A DNA stretch of 64,000 nucleotides from the NCBI RefSeq assembly GCF_003096695.1, contig NZ_QEKY01000007.1:86429-150428 (forward strand), given 5' to 3'. Position 1 is the first letter of the stretch; every line of letters begins with the position of its first letter. This DNA comes from Porphyromonas loveana. Its GTDB lineage: Bacteria > Bacteroidota > Bacteroidia > Bacteroidales > Porphyromonadaceae. Shown here piece after piece: positions 1-9,085 of the stretch. The notes below the pieces were generated by a model that saw nothing but the letters and a program-made list of their open reading frames with translations, was not told the DNA's origin and searched no databases. Position numbers and translations under genes: made by a program.

Positions 1-529
1 GGTTCGAAGGCAGGCGTCCTTCTCCGGAATACAAGAATTGCGCTTCGCGCCTGTCCTGGCTGCACTCGGCATAGCCGGAGCAAGCTCCGCTCTGCCCTCG
101 TTGGCACAAGAAGTCTTTCATCTCCACATTGAGTTTCTCCGGCTCTTCGGCATACTTCACATTGTAGGAGTAAAATGAACCGTCTTCACAAATGACCGAC
201 AGGTTGGTCTCCGTTTCAAAATTCCGTACGGCGGCCTTGACACGCAGCACGTTTTCGGCATCTTCCGCTTTTCCGGCAATCAGGTTATTGCTTCCCAGAT
301 CGACATAGCGGATGGCGGAAGGAAAAATCAGGTGAACGGTCTTTTCAAAAGTCACCTCCAGTCCGTAAGGCAATACGACCCGGCCTTCGGGAATCGCCTT
401 ACTCATTCCCCGGTAAAACGCTCCGCTTGAAAGAGGATGACCGGCCGGTAAAATCGCAGTCGTATCCTGCGCAAGGGCTGTCGCTCCGATAGTCGCAAGC
501 AGGACAGCCGATAAAATCCATTTCTTCAT
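1..529 (-). CDS. traN: Conjugative transposon TraN (partial, 3' end outside window)
   Basis: An open frame of 176 codons runs from an ATG at 529 to the left edge without a stop, so the C-terminus is missing. It begins with a signal peptide (MKKWILSAVLLATIGATALAQ-type) and carries the TraN-like pattern of a Phe-Pro-Ser-Ala-Ile-Arg stretch followed by 'VDLGS' and 'NVLRVKAA'. In Bacteroides CTns TraN is an envelope component of the mating channel, probably VirB9-like and outer-membrane associated. It lies 22 bp after traM in the minus-strand tra operon. Cys residues cluster near the truncated end. Confidence 0.85.
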   Translation of the reverse strand, partial: MKKWILSAVLLATIGATALAQDTTAILPAGHPLSSGAFYRGMSKAIPEGRVVLPYGLEVTFEKTVHLIFPSAIRYVDLGSNNLIAGKAEDAENVLRVKAAVRNFETETNLSVICEDGSFYSYNVKYAEEPEKLNVEMKDFLCQRGQSGACSGYAECSQDRREAQFLYSGEGRLPSN

Positions 530-551
530 GATCGTCGATAGATTGATTGTT

Positions 552-1913
552 TTACTTTGTCTGTACTAAAAAGAGGCGGTACCCGCCTTTGAGCGTCACT
601 TTTACGGTGCGGAGTTTCTTTTGCAAGAGCTGACTTGCTCCCTGCATCACCCCGCGGGCCGCTTCGGAAAGGATCTGGTCTTTGGCGGAGGAGGCAAAGG
701 TGAACGAGGTCCCGACCGTTCCTCCCATATTGGCTCCCACTTCTTTCAGTGCGGAGACCTCTTCCGATCCGGGAATAAAAACCCCTTCCTGCCCGTCCGT
801 ATCGAAGGCGGAGAGCTGAACGGAAACGATCCGTCCGCCATATTCGATACTCGTGATATGAAGCTTCATCCGGTTGCCGTCGATTCGGGCCTGTGCCATC
901 AGTCGGGTATGACGGGGAATGGAAAGGTCGTGCAGGCGAGCGGACTCCAGCAGACGGAGTTGTACGAAGTCTCCATGCTGCAGGGTGGTTGTCCTGTCCA
1001 CGACCACCCGCAACGTATTACGGGTGACGGACGATGCCGGCACGTCGGCAGACCGGAAACCGAAGTTTCGCTCTTTATGCCCGTACTCAGCGATAAAAGC
1101 CGAATCGCTCATGGGCTGATCCAGAGACGAAACGATTGCTTTCTTCTCCGGAAGAAGCTCCACAGCGGGTAAAGCCGCCCGTTCCGCTGTCGCCGCTGTC
1201 TTGGGTGCGGGAGCATCGGCCGGGCGTTCCTGACTTTGGGCGTATGCATCCCGAGAATTTGCATCACCGGAGGCCGGGAAGTATTTGGCTGCCATCCGGT
1301 AAGATTTTTCGAGCAGTTCGAGGTGATCGATCTCCTCCTCTTTTTCCTCCTTGAGAGTTGCGAGTTCGGAGCGTATCATGTCCAGCTCTTCCCGCAGAGC
1401 TTCTTTCTCATAGTCGTATGCCGGTGGCTCGTAGAATGAATGTACCATCTGCGACGTTTCTTCATATCGGCTTACCGACCGCTCGATCGGATGAAGTCCG
1501 TCCGAAGCGGCCTCTTCCGAGAGTTCCTGCTCCCGTGTTTCGTCTTTCTTCTCGAAATAGTCGTAGAGGTTGCCGAGGGTCTCCTGCCGGTGGGATTCCT
1601 TTTCTTCATCGCGCCCCAGTTCATAGCCTTTCAGTTTATCGTCGGGCAGTTCCCCGTCGGTGGCTTGCGGAACGGTTTCGTTAAGACCTGCTGTCCTCTC
1701 TTCCTTTTGTCGCTCTTGGGCCGAAGGAGAGAAGATCAGCCATAAGGAAATCAGAAAGAGGATGCCCAATCCGGCGAAGACAAGCAGTTTTTTAAGCTGT
1801 TCTTTCTTCTTTTCGGACTGTTCTCTTTTTTCTTTCTCTTCTTTGTCCGCTCCCTTTCCCGGGGTCTCCGGAAAAACGGGATGCGGATGTTTCGGATGTT
1901 TTTCATTGTTCAT
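552..1913 (-). CDS. traM: Conjugative transposon TraM, VirB10-like
   Basis: This 453-residue protein has a charged N-terminal tail, one membrane span at about residues 43-61, a long acidic and coiled-coil-prone middle (about 85-210) and a conserved C-terminal domain (about 265-453) with the 'VTRNTLRVVVDRTTTLQHGDFVQLRLLE' type of pattern seen in the CTn TraM family. The layout matches VirB10: an inner membrane anchor, a flexible periplasmic linker and a C-terminal channel domain. Its start overlaps the end of traL by 11 bp, which supports translational coupling in the tra operon. The assignment is family-level and firm. Confidence 0.9.
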   Translation of the reverse strand: MNNEKHPKHPHPVFPETPGKGADKEEKEKREQSEKKKEQLKKLLVFAGLGILFLISLWLIFSPSAQERQKEERTAGLNETVPQATDGELPDDKLKGYELGRDEEKESHRQETLGNLYDYFEKKDETREQELSEEAASDGLHPIERSVSRYEETSQMVHSFYEPPAYDYEKEALREELDMIRSELATLKEEKEEEIDHLELLEKSYRMAAKYFPASGDANSRDAYAQSQERPADAPAPKTAATAERAALPAVELLPEKKAIVSSLDQPMSDSAFIAEYGHKERNFGFRSADVPASSVTRNTLRVVVDRTTTLQHGDFVQLRLLESARLHDLSIPRHTRLMAQARIDGNRMKLHITSIEYGGRIVSVQLSAFDTDGQEGVFIPGSEEVSALKEVGANMGGTVGTSFTFASSAKDQILSEAARGVMQGASQLLQKKLRTVKVTLKGGYRLFLVQTK

Positions 1914-2190
1914 ATTCGATTGTATTAAGGTTATTTTCGGCGTAATGCTTTTGCGGAAGTCGCTCCGTCCGGAGGCTGTCCGTGCGAACGGGACTGTCGA
2001 TCAGCTCGCGGAATCTTTTTTCTTCCGCCGGTCTGTAATCGGACGGAGCAAAGAACCGGACAATCATACCGAGCGAACAGCACAGGTAAATCAGGCTCAG
2101 CCCGAATACCGCGATTTTTCGTTGCAGGGGGCTTAAACGGTCGCATTGCCGCTTTAGGCCGAGGTGTAATTTCAGATAGAGCCGTTTCAT
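1903..2190 (-). CDS. traL: Conjugative transposon TraL-like small membrane protein
   Basis: A longer frame is open upstream, but the ATG at 2190 gives a 95-residue protein that overlaps traK by 4 bp (ATGA), as expected in this operon. It starts MKRLYLKLHLGLKRQCDRL and has a single membrane span at about residues 26-48. The upstream extension reads as out-of-frame traK and is not protein-like. It sits in the traL position between traK and traM. The family is short and poorly conserved, so position carries much of the call. Confidence 0.75.
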   Translation of the reverse strand: MKRLYLKLHLGLKRQCDRLSPLQRKIAVFGLSLIYLCCSLGMIVRFFAPSDYRPAEEKRFRELIDSPVRTDSLRTERLPQKHYAENNLNTIEYEQ

Positions 2191-2810
2191 CGTTTCACGG
2201 TTTGAATGTCCTGATTTTGCAGCACGGTAAAGCGTTCCAACAGGAAACCCTGCGGATTGTTGTCCGAACGAACGGAATTGATCAGGCTGCATTCGGTGAT
2301 AAGCGACCGCTCCGTGATATTGCTCTGGCGGACGATAAACTGCCGGGCGTAAGTCCTGACCCGATAAGGATAGGCCTCGAAATCGCACCGGATGGAGTCG
2401 AGCTCGATACGCTGGTGGATATTGCCTGAGATCATCCGGCTGTAATATCCTTTTTCCATCAGGTCTTTGTAGTAATTGTAGGCCGTTTTGTCGGCCAGCA
2501 TCAAAGCGCGTTTGACATTCCCTTCGATGGCCGCCTTGTCCGGCGCAATCGTAAAGAAGAGTTCGTGAAAACGCCTGACGTGCTCACGGGCTTCCACGGG
2601 ACGGTTGGCTTTGGCATCCTGACTGAGAGCGAGCATAAGCGACTTTCCGTTGTCCAGCACATAGACTTTCTCCCGCTGTTTTTCGGCAAAGGAATAGGAT
2701 GAAAAAACAGCATAGCCCGTGATAATGAGGCAGAGTACGACAAAGGCAATGGCATAAAGCCGGATCTGCCGGAACGATGTTTCGATATTTTTCAATGATT
2801 TGAATTCCAT
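2187..2810 (-). CDS. traK: Conjugative transposon TraK, VirB8-like
   Basis: The 207-residue protein begins MEFKSLKNIETSFRQIRLYA, has one membrane span at about residues 17-38 and a periplasmic domain after it. The N-terminal pattern and length are those of Bacteroides CTn TraK, which corresponds to VirB8, the assembly factor of type IV secretion channels. Four bases overlap traL and 11 bp separate it from traJ. Nothing in the sequence suggests damage. Confidence 0.88.
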   Translation of the reverse strand: MEFKSLKNIETSFRQIRLYAIAFVVLCLIITGYAVFSSYSFAEKQREKVYVLDNGKSLMLALSQDAKANRPVEAREHVRRFHELFFTIAPDKAAIEGNVKRALMLADKTAYNYYKDLMEKGYYSRMISGNIHQRIELDSIRCDFEAYPYRVRTYARQFIVRQSNITERSLITECSLINSVRSDNNPQGFLLERFTVLQNQDIQTVKR

Positions 2811-2821
2811 AAAGTAAGGTG

Positions 2822-3949
2822 TTAGCTGTTCGTTGTTTTAGGTTGTTTCGTCAATGCTCCGTTGATGTTTCCACCGCCGGGGTTCGATCCGCTTTCGGAC
2901 GTGTTTCCTCCGGAGGAACCTTTCCGGAATCGCTCCCTGAAACGTCCCAAAGCATTACCGACAACTGCGCCGCCTGCGGCAGACAGCGCCTTTCCACCCG
3001 TCAACGCCTTTCCTCCGGTCCGTTTAGCCAGCTCATTGACATTCTTACCATAGTTGCCGATACCGCCGCCCGCTTCGATGATCCATCCCGAAACAGTCGG
3101 TACGCTGAAGAAACCGAGAATGCCGATCAGGAAGAAGACGATGTAGTACCAGTTTCCCGAATCGGGCATATAGTTCACGTCCTGCAACTGGGCAATCTCC
3201 TTGTTGAGCATCAGGATTTGTATCTTCGTGAGCAGTGCTGTCAGAATACTGCTGACTGGCAGCCAGAGATAGACGGAGATGTAGCGGCTGAACCAGGCTG
3301 TCAGCGATCCGCTGAGTCCGTCCCATACGGCGATACCGAACACGATCGGCCCCAGGATGGACAGCACGATCAGAAAGAACGTGCGGAGCGTGTCGATGAC
3401 CAGACTGACGGCATGAAAGAGCAGTTCCAACAGTTGATAAACCTTTTTTATAAACCAGCGCTTGGCGTTGAACGCCGTACGTTCGGCATACATGCCGGCC
3501 AGGGTAATCGCGTCTTCCGGGCCGATAAAACCCATCTCCTCGATCTTGTTATTCCACGCTTCGTCATCCACCAAATAGGCTCTCGACTTGTCCCGTTTAT
3601 AGGCTTCCTCTTCCAGCCGGTCTCTTTTGAGTTGCAACGCCTGCAGGTCGTCCTGCTGTACGTGCACCATTTTCTCGGTTCCCTGTACGACGGGGCTGAG
3701 TACGGCATTCATCGTACCCAAAACGATAGTCGGGAAGAACATGATACAGAAGCCGAGCACGAACGGACGGAGCAAAGGGAAAACATCGATCGGTTCGGCG
3801 CGGGAAAGAGATGACCAGACGCGCAAGGCGATGTAAAAAAGCGCACCCAGCCCGGCAATGCCTTTGGCGATGCCGGTCATTTCACTGCACAGGGGCATCA
3901 TCTCCTCGTAGGTAGAGCGCAGCAGCTCGTGTAAGTTGGCAAAATCCAT
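2822..3949 (-). CDS. traJ: Conjugative transposon TraJ, polytopic membrane protein (VirB6-like)
   Basis: The start was placed at the ATG at 3949 (MDFANLHELLRSTYEEMM), giving 375 residues. The frame stays open 36 codons further, but that part is antisense to the traI end and is not protein-like. The protein has several hydrophobic spans (for example residues 28-44, 62-84 and 170-260) and a Gly/Asn-rich cytoplasmic tail after residue 320. CTn TraJ is the polytopic inner membrane part of the mating pore. It lies 31 bp downstream of traI. Confidence 0.87.
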   Translation of the reverse strand: MDFANLHELLRSTYEEMMPLCSEMTGIAKGIAGLGALFYIALRVWSSLSRAEPIDVFPLLRPFVLGFCIMFFPTIVLGTMNAVLSPVVQGTEKMVHVQQDDLQALQLKRDRLEEEAYKRDKSRAYLVDDEAWNNKIEEMGFIGPEDAITLAGMYAERTAFNAKRWFIKKVYQLLELLFHAVSLVIDTLRTFFLIVLSILGPIVFGIAVWDGLSGSLTAWFSRYISVYLWLPVSSILTALLTKIQILMLNKEIAQLQDVNYMPDSGNWYYIVFFLIGILGFFSVPTVSGWIIEAGGGIGNYGKNVNELAKRTGGKALTGGKALSAAGGAVVGNALGRFRERFRKGSSGGNTSESGSNPGGGNINGALTKQPKTTNS

Positions 3950-3980
3950 TGTACATAAATTCAGCGGTGAAACAAACAGC

Positions 3981-4610
3981 TTACCAATAGCGGCTGCTAC
4001 CCGAACCGTAGAGGGAGTTGACACGCTCCAGCTCCCCTTTTTCCGCGGCACGGACAAAACTCACGGAAATGTTCTTCTGCGTAAAATAAGAGGTTACGGC
4101 ACGGTACTCCCGAACTTCGTCATAAATCCGGTTGATCAGCTCCATTCGTTCCTTATCGTTCATCGACAAGGCATTGTTTTTGAGAAGCGTTTTCAGTTCC
4201 TTGAGCGACTCACCGCTCATTTCAAGCAGTTTGGCATAGCCCGATGCCATAGCCGAAAGTTCTTCCGGACTGTAGTTCGGATCTTTGAGCATGGAGCGAT
4301 ACCCCGTGACGTAAATATCCGTGATATCGCCTACCATCAGGATGATCTCTTTTACCTTGTAGGCATCCCCGATCAGGTTATTGACCGTCTTGAGCGCATC
4401 GTAGTATTTTTTCCCCTGATGATAGACTTTCTCCACTTCCTTGAAGTTATTCAGGGTATTTTTTACCGTCTTGGAGGCCGTTGCGATCTCCTTGACCGTG
4501 TTGGCGATGTTGCCGGCAAAATTGGTCGGATCGGTCACGACCCACTGGGCATGTACGCTGCCACAGCAGACCGCCAGTACCATGCCGAGAATTAAAATCT
4601 TGTTCTTCAT
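3981..4610 (-). CDS. traI: Conjugative transposon TraI (DUF4141 type)
   Basis: This 209-residue exported protein has a signal peptide (cleavage near SVHAQ, residue 22) and a mostly helical mature part beginning 'WVVTDPTNFAGNIANTVKEI', a start typical of the DUF4141/TraI proteins of CTns and reminiscent of VirB5-like pilus-tip proteins. It lies 26 bp after traG and 31 bp before traJ. Despite the name it is not the F-plasmid TraI relaxase; the relaxase here is MobB. Confidence 0.87.
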   Translation of the reverse strand: MKNKILILGMVLAVCCGSVHAQWVVTDPTNFAGNIANTVKEIATASKTVKNTLNNFKEVEKVYHQGKKYYDALKTVNNLIGDAYKVKEIILMVGDITDIYVTGYRSMLKDPNYSPEELSAMASGYAKLLEMSGESLKELKTLLKNNALSMNDKERMELINRIYDEVREYRAVTSYFTQKNISVSFVRAAEKGELERVNSLYGSGSSRYW

Positions 4611-4636
4611 GATGTTTCAGGTTTTGGTTCGTTCTA

Positions 4637-7162
4637 TTATATATGGTTCAAGTCTTTGCGTCGGTTTCGTTTGGTTTCGGCCAGTTGGCGGATGGCCTGT
4701 TCGATATGACCTCCCGATTTTTCAGCCAGCCTCAGCACTTCCATTTTTTCCGTCTCTTCCGTTGTATAGCAGAGATACTCTTCGGCCGAGACTTCGGTGG
4801 CATAGACAGCCGATTGCGTGCCGCCCAGCCCGATCCAGACCTCTTTGTAGAGTCTGGACGGATCGTTGTCCATATTGATGGACAGGATCTGCGACTTCTC
4901 CTTATCGGTCAGCCCGAGCAGGTTCTGTATCTGGTCGAATTTGTTGGCATACTTGCGCTGGTCGAGAAGAATCTTGCAATCCGAGTTGTTGATGATGCTC
5001 TCCTTTACCACCGGCGAAGAGATGATATCATCCACCTCCTGCGTCACCACGATTGCCTCCCCAAAATACTTGCGCACCGTTTTGTACATATATTTCAGGT
5101 AGTCGGCCATATTGGCCGAGGCGATCGCTTTCCAGGCTTCCTCGACGATCAGTTGTTTGCGAACGCCTTTGAGTCGCCTCATCTTATTGATGAAAGCCTC
5201 CATGATGATGATGGTTACCACGGGGAAAAGTTCCCGGTTTTCCTTGATGGCATCGATTTCGAAGACGATGAACCGCTTCGACAGGAGGTCGATGTTTTTG
5301 TCCGAATTGAGCAGGAAGTCGAAACGACCGCCCCGGTAGTACTGGCGGAGCGTAGTCAGAAAGTTGTCGATATTGAAATCTTCCCGACTGACTTTGATCT
5401 CTCGGTTTTCCAGTTCCGGCCGGTAGGTGTCGCGCATGAATTCGTAAAACGTATTGAAGTTCGGCGTTATCCCTTTGTCCGAACCGATCAGGCGGATATA
5501 GGCCGAGACAGCGCTGCCGAGCTCGCCCGATTCGGTTTTCGATATTTTTTCCTCTTCGCTTTTCCAGAGCGTCAAAAGCAGCGTTTTGATACTGTCTTTC
5601 TTTTCGACGTCGAACACCCCGTCATCGGTATAAAAAGGATTGAACGAAATCGGCTCCTCTTCCGTATAGGTAAAATAGATGCCGTCTTCACCTTTCGTTT
5701 TCCGGTGGATGAGCGAACAAAGTCCCTGATAAGAGTTGCCCGTATCGACCAGCAACACATGCGTTCCCTGTTCGTAATACTGCCGTACGAGATGGTTCAT
5801 GAAAAACGATTTTCCCGAACCGGACGGTCCCAGGACAAATTTGTTGCGGTTCGTGATAATCCCGCGTTTCATCGGCAAGTCCGAAATATCGAGATGGAGC
5901 GGTTTGCCCGTCAGGCGGTCGGACAGTTTGATGCCGAAGGGTGAAAGCGAGCTGCGGTAGTTCGTCTCGGCCGTAAAGAAGCAGAGAGCCGGCTCGATAA
6001 AGGTGTAGAATGTTTCTTCGGAGGGAAAATCGCCCGCATTGCCGGGCATGCCCGCCCAATAGAGCGTGGCCGTGTCCGTCGTATTGTGACGGGGACGGCA
6101 CTCCATCAAGGCCAGCGCCGAGCCGACATCGTTTTTGATCTGCCGGAGTTCTTCCCGGTCGTCACTCCATGCCAGCACATTGAAATGCGCACGGATGGAA
6201 GCGAGTCCCTGGGAGTGCGCAACGTTCAGGTATTCCTCGATCCACTCGCGATTGATCTGATTGGAGCGGGAGAAGCGGGCAAGTGAAAGCATGTTTCGCG
6301 CCTGTTTCTCGAAGCGTTTGAGATTTTCTTCGCTGTCGTCGATAAAGAGGTACTGGTTATAGATATGGTTACACGGGAGCATCAGCCCGACGGGAGCGGC
6401 AAAGCTCAGCCGGCAGTCGCTGCGATCGGTGGAGAGCCGTTCGTAACGGCCGTCCGTTGCGACGGCGGCAGGCAGATCGTCCGTATCGGACAAGGTGTGC
6501 AGGCAGAGGATTTGATCCCCGATCCGCACTTCATCGGCGCCGAGCCGGAGGTCTTCGAGCGTGCCTGCCGCATCGTCGCGTAACGAGAGGTAACGGTCGA
6601 GCAAGCCACGCTTGTCGTCCGTGCCTGCGATCTCATCCGCCGAAAGACGTCTGAGCCGCATACAGCCCGAATCGTTGATGATTCGTTCGAACTGATCAAC
6701 GGCCTCCAGAAATTTCAGGACGGCCTCCCGCTCCCGGACTTCCTTCGGCAGAAGGGTTCCGCGACAGAGCGTCGAGAAATCGCTTCGTTGTGCCATGCGC
6801 TGTTTCGTTGTTTTCGTCAGACAGAGGTAGACGGAATGGCGCAGGAAGGGACGTTCGTTGAAATGCCGTTCGTAAGAGCGGTCGAGGAACGAGAGATCGT
6901 CCTTTTCCAACTCCGGACGGTAGCTTTCCCGAATAAACCAGTCCTGCTTGTGCAGGATGCTGTAAACGGGCAAGACCTTCACCGCCTTGTGCCAGGCAGC
7001 ATGCATCGCCGCGTATTCGGGCGAGGTCACGGTAAAGAGTTCGGGCAGTTCAAGAGAGAAAGCCACGGTGATGTCGGCATCTTTCGATACGATGCAGCCA
7101 TTTTCGATGGCCAGCAGCGGGAACTTCTCTTCCAGTTCGCATTTCTTACGGATATTTCTCAT
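4637..7162 (-). CDS. traG: Conjugative transposon TraG, VirB4-like ATPase
   Basis: The start at 7162 (MRNIRKKCELEEKFPLLAIE) gives 841 residues and a 4-bp overlap with traF. A 70-codon upstream extension is antisense-like and was left out. A Walker A motif GPSGSGKS lies near residues 443-450 and a Walker B-type LIVEEAW near 668-674. The N-terminal half resembles the TraG N-terminal domain of CTns. VirB4-type ATPases power assembly of, and transport through, the mating channel at the inner membrane. It is the largest tra gene here and appears intact. Confidence 0.92.
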   Translation of the reverse strand: MRNIRKKCELEEKFPLLAIENGCIVSKDADITVAFSLELPELFTVTSPEYAAMHAAWHKAVKVLPVYSILHKQDWFIRESYRPELEKDDLSFLDRSYERHFNERPFLRHSVYLCLTKTTKQRMAQRSDFSTLCRGTLLPKEVREREAVLKFLEAVDQFERIINDSGCMRLRRLSADEIAGTDDKRGLLDRYLSLRDDAAGTLEDLRLGADEVRIGDQILCLHTLSDTDDLPAAVATDGRYERLSTDRSDCRLSFAAPVGLMLPCNHIYNQYLFIDDSEENLKRFEKQARNMLSLARFSRSNQINREWIEEYLNVAHSQGLASIRAHFNVLAWSDDREELRQIKNDVGSALALMECRPRHNTTDTATLYWAGMPGNAGDFPSEETFYTFIEPALCFFTAETNYRSSLSPFGIKLSDRLTGKPLHLDISDLPMKRGIITNRNKFVLGPSGSGKSFFMNHLVRQYYEQGTHVLLVDTGNSYQGLCSLIHRKTKGEDGIYFTYTEEEPISFNPFYTDDGVFDVEKKDSIKTLLLTLWKSEEEKISKTESGELGSAVSAYIRLIGSDKGITPNFNTFYEFMRDTYRPELENREIKVSREDFNIDNFLTTLRQYYRGGRFDFLLNSDKNIDLLSKRFIVFEIDAIKENRELFPVVTIIIMEAFINKMRRLKGVRKQLIVEEAWKAIASANMADYLKYMYKTVRKYFGEAIVVTQEVDDIISSPVVKESIINNSDCKILLDQRKYANKFDQIQNLLGLTDKEKSQILSINMDNDPSRLYKEVWIGLGGTQSAVYATEVSAEEYLCYTTEETEKMEVLRLAEKSGGHIEQAIRQLAETKRNRRKDLNHI

Positions 7163-7494
7163 GGCGTCGATTCGTATGTCGTTACAGCCCGGACGGAAAG
7201 AATACGGCGGACAGGACGGCGAGAGAGCAGGTAACGGGGATGCCGGCGAGCGGCTCCCCGTTTCATCAGCCCGTGTTCTCCGTACTTGCGGTTCATCGCG
7301 AACGTTTGCCACACCACGAGGGTGGCACCCGATACGCCCATGCCCAGACAGAGATACTGGTTCATGCCGCACATGTAGCAGATGACGACAAGGATAAACG
7401 TCGCCAGCAGCCCGCCTGCGAAAATGAACAGGTATTGGGATTTAAGCCCTTTGAACTCGACCGTCCGGCCGATTCCCTTGTTAATCTCCCACAT
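7159..7494 (-). CDS. traF: Conjugative transposon TraF (DUF4133, VirB3-like)
   Basis: A 111-residue protein starting MWEINKGIGRTVEFKGLKSQ, a well-conserved start in CTn TraF/DUF4133, with two adjacent membrane spans (about residues 22-62) and an Arg-rich C-terminus. It overlaps traG by 4 bp and follows traE by 3 bp. By size and position before the VirB4-like ATPase it corresponds to VirB3. Confidence 0.88.
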   Translation of the reverse strand: MWEINKGIGRTVEFKGLKSQYLFIFAGGLLATFILVVICYMCGMNQYLCLGMGVSGATLVVWQTFAMNRKYGEHGLMKRGAARRHPRYLLSRRPVRRILSVRAVTTYESTP

Positions 7495-7497
7495 GGC

Positions 7498-7800
7498 TTA
7501 CAGGAAAAAGCTTCTTAAAATCGTGGCCGCCACAATCAGAAAGATGCAGGCGCCGAACCACGAGGCCGCGGTCTTGCTGGTATCGGGGTCTCCCGAAGAA
7601 AATTTCTGGTAGACTTTGACTCCCCCGATCAGGCCGACTACGGCTCCGATGGCGTAGATCAGTTTCGTGGCCGGGTCGAAATAGGAGGTTACCATCTTGG
7701 TGGCTTCGTTGATTCCGGCCATGCCGTTGCCCTGAGCAAAAGCTCCGGTTGCGAGCGTCGTAAGCAGCAGGGCGATACACATCGTTTTTCGTGTTTTCAT
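7498..7800 (-). CDS. traE: Conjugative transposon TraE (DUF4134, VirB2-like)
   Basis: This 100-residue protein has a signal peptide ending near GAFAQ and two hydrophobic spans (about residues 44-65 and 80-98) separated by a short polar loop 'KVYQKFSSGDPDTSKTAASW'. This is the pattern of DUF4134/TraE and of pilin-type VirB2 proteins. It is preceded by a 189-bp gap, the only sizeable gap inside the tra operon. Confidence 0.88.
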   Translation of the reverse strand: MKTRKTMCIALLLTTLATGAFAQGNGMAGINEATKMVTSYFDPATKLIYAIGAVVGLIGGVKVYQKFSSGDPDTSKTAASWFGACIFLIVAATILRSFFL

Positions 7801-7989
7801 ACGATTGGATTTCAGGTTTATAATTCAATACATTTGTATCCGCCATGGAAAAAGGAGGACGGGGAACCCTTCGGTATCAGATAGTAAGGTTAAGGTTCGG
7901 TCGTCTTTTCGGGTTTCCCCGCCTCCGGTTTTCACCGTTCGGATATAAGGCTTCGTTTTCTCGGCGGACGGAAAGGCTCTCCTTGTTCT

Positions 7990-8694
7990 TTACAGGTAAG
8001 CCATCCAGTCCTGTGCTCCGGTTGCTGTCGGAGCGGCGGAATCCGTTTTTTTCGCTTTACGGCCTTTTTCTGCCATCTCCTCGGGCGGATGGCTGAGCAA
8101 TCCCAGCAACTCCCGTCCGCGTTCCCGCTGCAACCGTTCGTGTGCCCGGAGCTTTTCCAGAAATTCCGTTCCACGCAGCTTGCCGGCCGTTTCCCGTACA
8201 AGTGCTTTGTCCGTTTCCGTAAGCTGCTCCGGCTCCTCGGCAGCCGTCCGGAGTCTTTGAAGCTCTTTCACCGTAAGGCTGTCTGTGGAGACCTCGATCT
8301 CCCGTTCCAGCAGCAGCGAAAGAGCTTCCTGCTCCTCCAGCATCTCATCCGTTTCATTTTCCGGCAGGGAAGGATAGAACTCGCTGTCCTCGTTTTCTGC
8401 TGTCCGGACTCCGTCTTTTTCGGGTGGATCGGATGATTTTCCGACGGCAAAGCTATCGCCTTTTTCCTTGCGATTTTGATCCGGTTCCTTCGCGTTCCCC
8501 CGCATTCCCCGGGATGGAAATTCCGTTCGGGTTTTTCCCAGAATATCGTCATCGTCCGAAGAATAATTACCGGTGTCGGATTCCTTCTTTTTCTCCGCTT
8601 CGCGCATGCTGCGCCGGATGTTCCATTTGCTTTGGAAGCGCAGGTACAGCAGTACCAGTACCAGAAACCAGGTGGTCAGTAAAAGAATTTTCAT
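7990..8694 (-). CDS. Conjugal transfer protein, TraD-like
   Basis: A 234-residue protein with an N-terminal membrane anchor (about residues 3-20) followed by a long highly charged region rich in Glu, Lys and Arg. It lies between the traB-like gene (4 bp upstream) and traE, the place where CTns carry a TraD/DUF4122-like gene. The body shows no catalytic motif. The name rests on position and general composition, so the family is uncertain although the gene is very probably real. Confidence 0.62.
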   Translation of the reverse strand: MKILLLTTWFLVLVLLYLRFQSKWNIRRSMREAEKKKESDTGNYSSDDDDILGKTRTEFPSRGMRGNAKEPDQNRKEKGDSFAVGKSSDPPEKDGVRTAENEDSEFYPSLPENETDEMLEEQEALSLLLEREIEVSTDSLTVKELQRLRTAAEEPEQLTETDKALVRETAGKLRGTEFLEKLRAHERLQRERGRELLGLLSHPPEEMAEKGRKAKKTDSAAPTATGAQDWMAYL

Positions 8695-8698
8695 AACG

Positions 8699-9085
8699 TT
8701 ACGGGATAAGGGTTTTCCGTCTGTTCTTTTCGATGGCTTTGCTTAGCAGCTCCCTGTGCCGTTCGATATGTTCGGAGAGGATATTTCCGATATAGGCCGA
8801 GAGGGTTGTTTTGGCTCTCAGGTCGTTCAGGATATGGCGCAGGCATTCGAGCAGCTCCCGGTCGCAGGAGAAGGTCATCCGGTTCTCGACGGTACGGGAA
8901 GAGAGAAACAGGCTTCGGTATTCGTCCATCGTGATCTCCTGACGGGAGACGGGATCGTCCGCGGGAGATGAATTTTTCCCGTTCTTCTCATCAGAGCGGG
9001 GAAGGACCTGCGGAGCATCGGTACCGGCCATCTTTTGTATCTGTTCGGCGATCAGCTTTTGGCGTTGTTCTTCAATCGTGGGCAT
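8699..9085 (-). CDS. Conjugal transfer protein TraB-like (DUF3408)
   Basis: A 128-residue soluble protein. The second half 'MDEYRSLFLSSRTVENRMTFSCDRELLECLRHILNDLRAKTTLSAYIGNILSEHI' has the look of DUF3408, a ribbon-helix-helix-like family always next to the ParA-like TraA in Bacteroides CTns. It overlaps traA by 14 bp. A DNA-binding partner of the ATPase is the likely role (inference). Confidence 0.78.
   Translation of the reverse strand: MPTIEEQRQKLIAEQIQKMAGTDAPQVLPRSDEKNGKNSSPADDPVSRQEITMDEYRSLFLSSRTVENRMTFSCDRELLECLRHILNDLRAKTTLSAYIGNILSEHIERHRELLSKAIEKNRRKTLIP

Noticed and set aside
1903..2388. 161-codon version of traL
   Set aside because: The extra 66 codons are another frame of traK; the ATG at 2190 gives the expected size and a 4-bp overlap.
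2819..3814. Plus-strand open frame of 331 codons opposite traJ
   Set aside because: It lies inside the traJ coding region on the other strand and has no domain or signal; it is a shadow frame.
4643..5944. Long plus-strand open frame opposite traG (433 codons)
   Set aside because: It is antisense to a clear VirB4-like gene, has no recognisable domain and reflects the GC-rich codon pattern of the coding strand.
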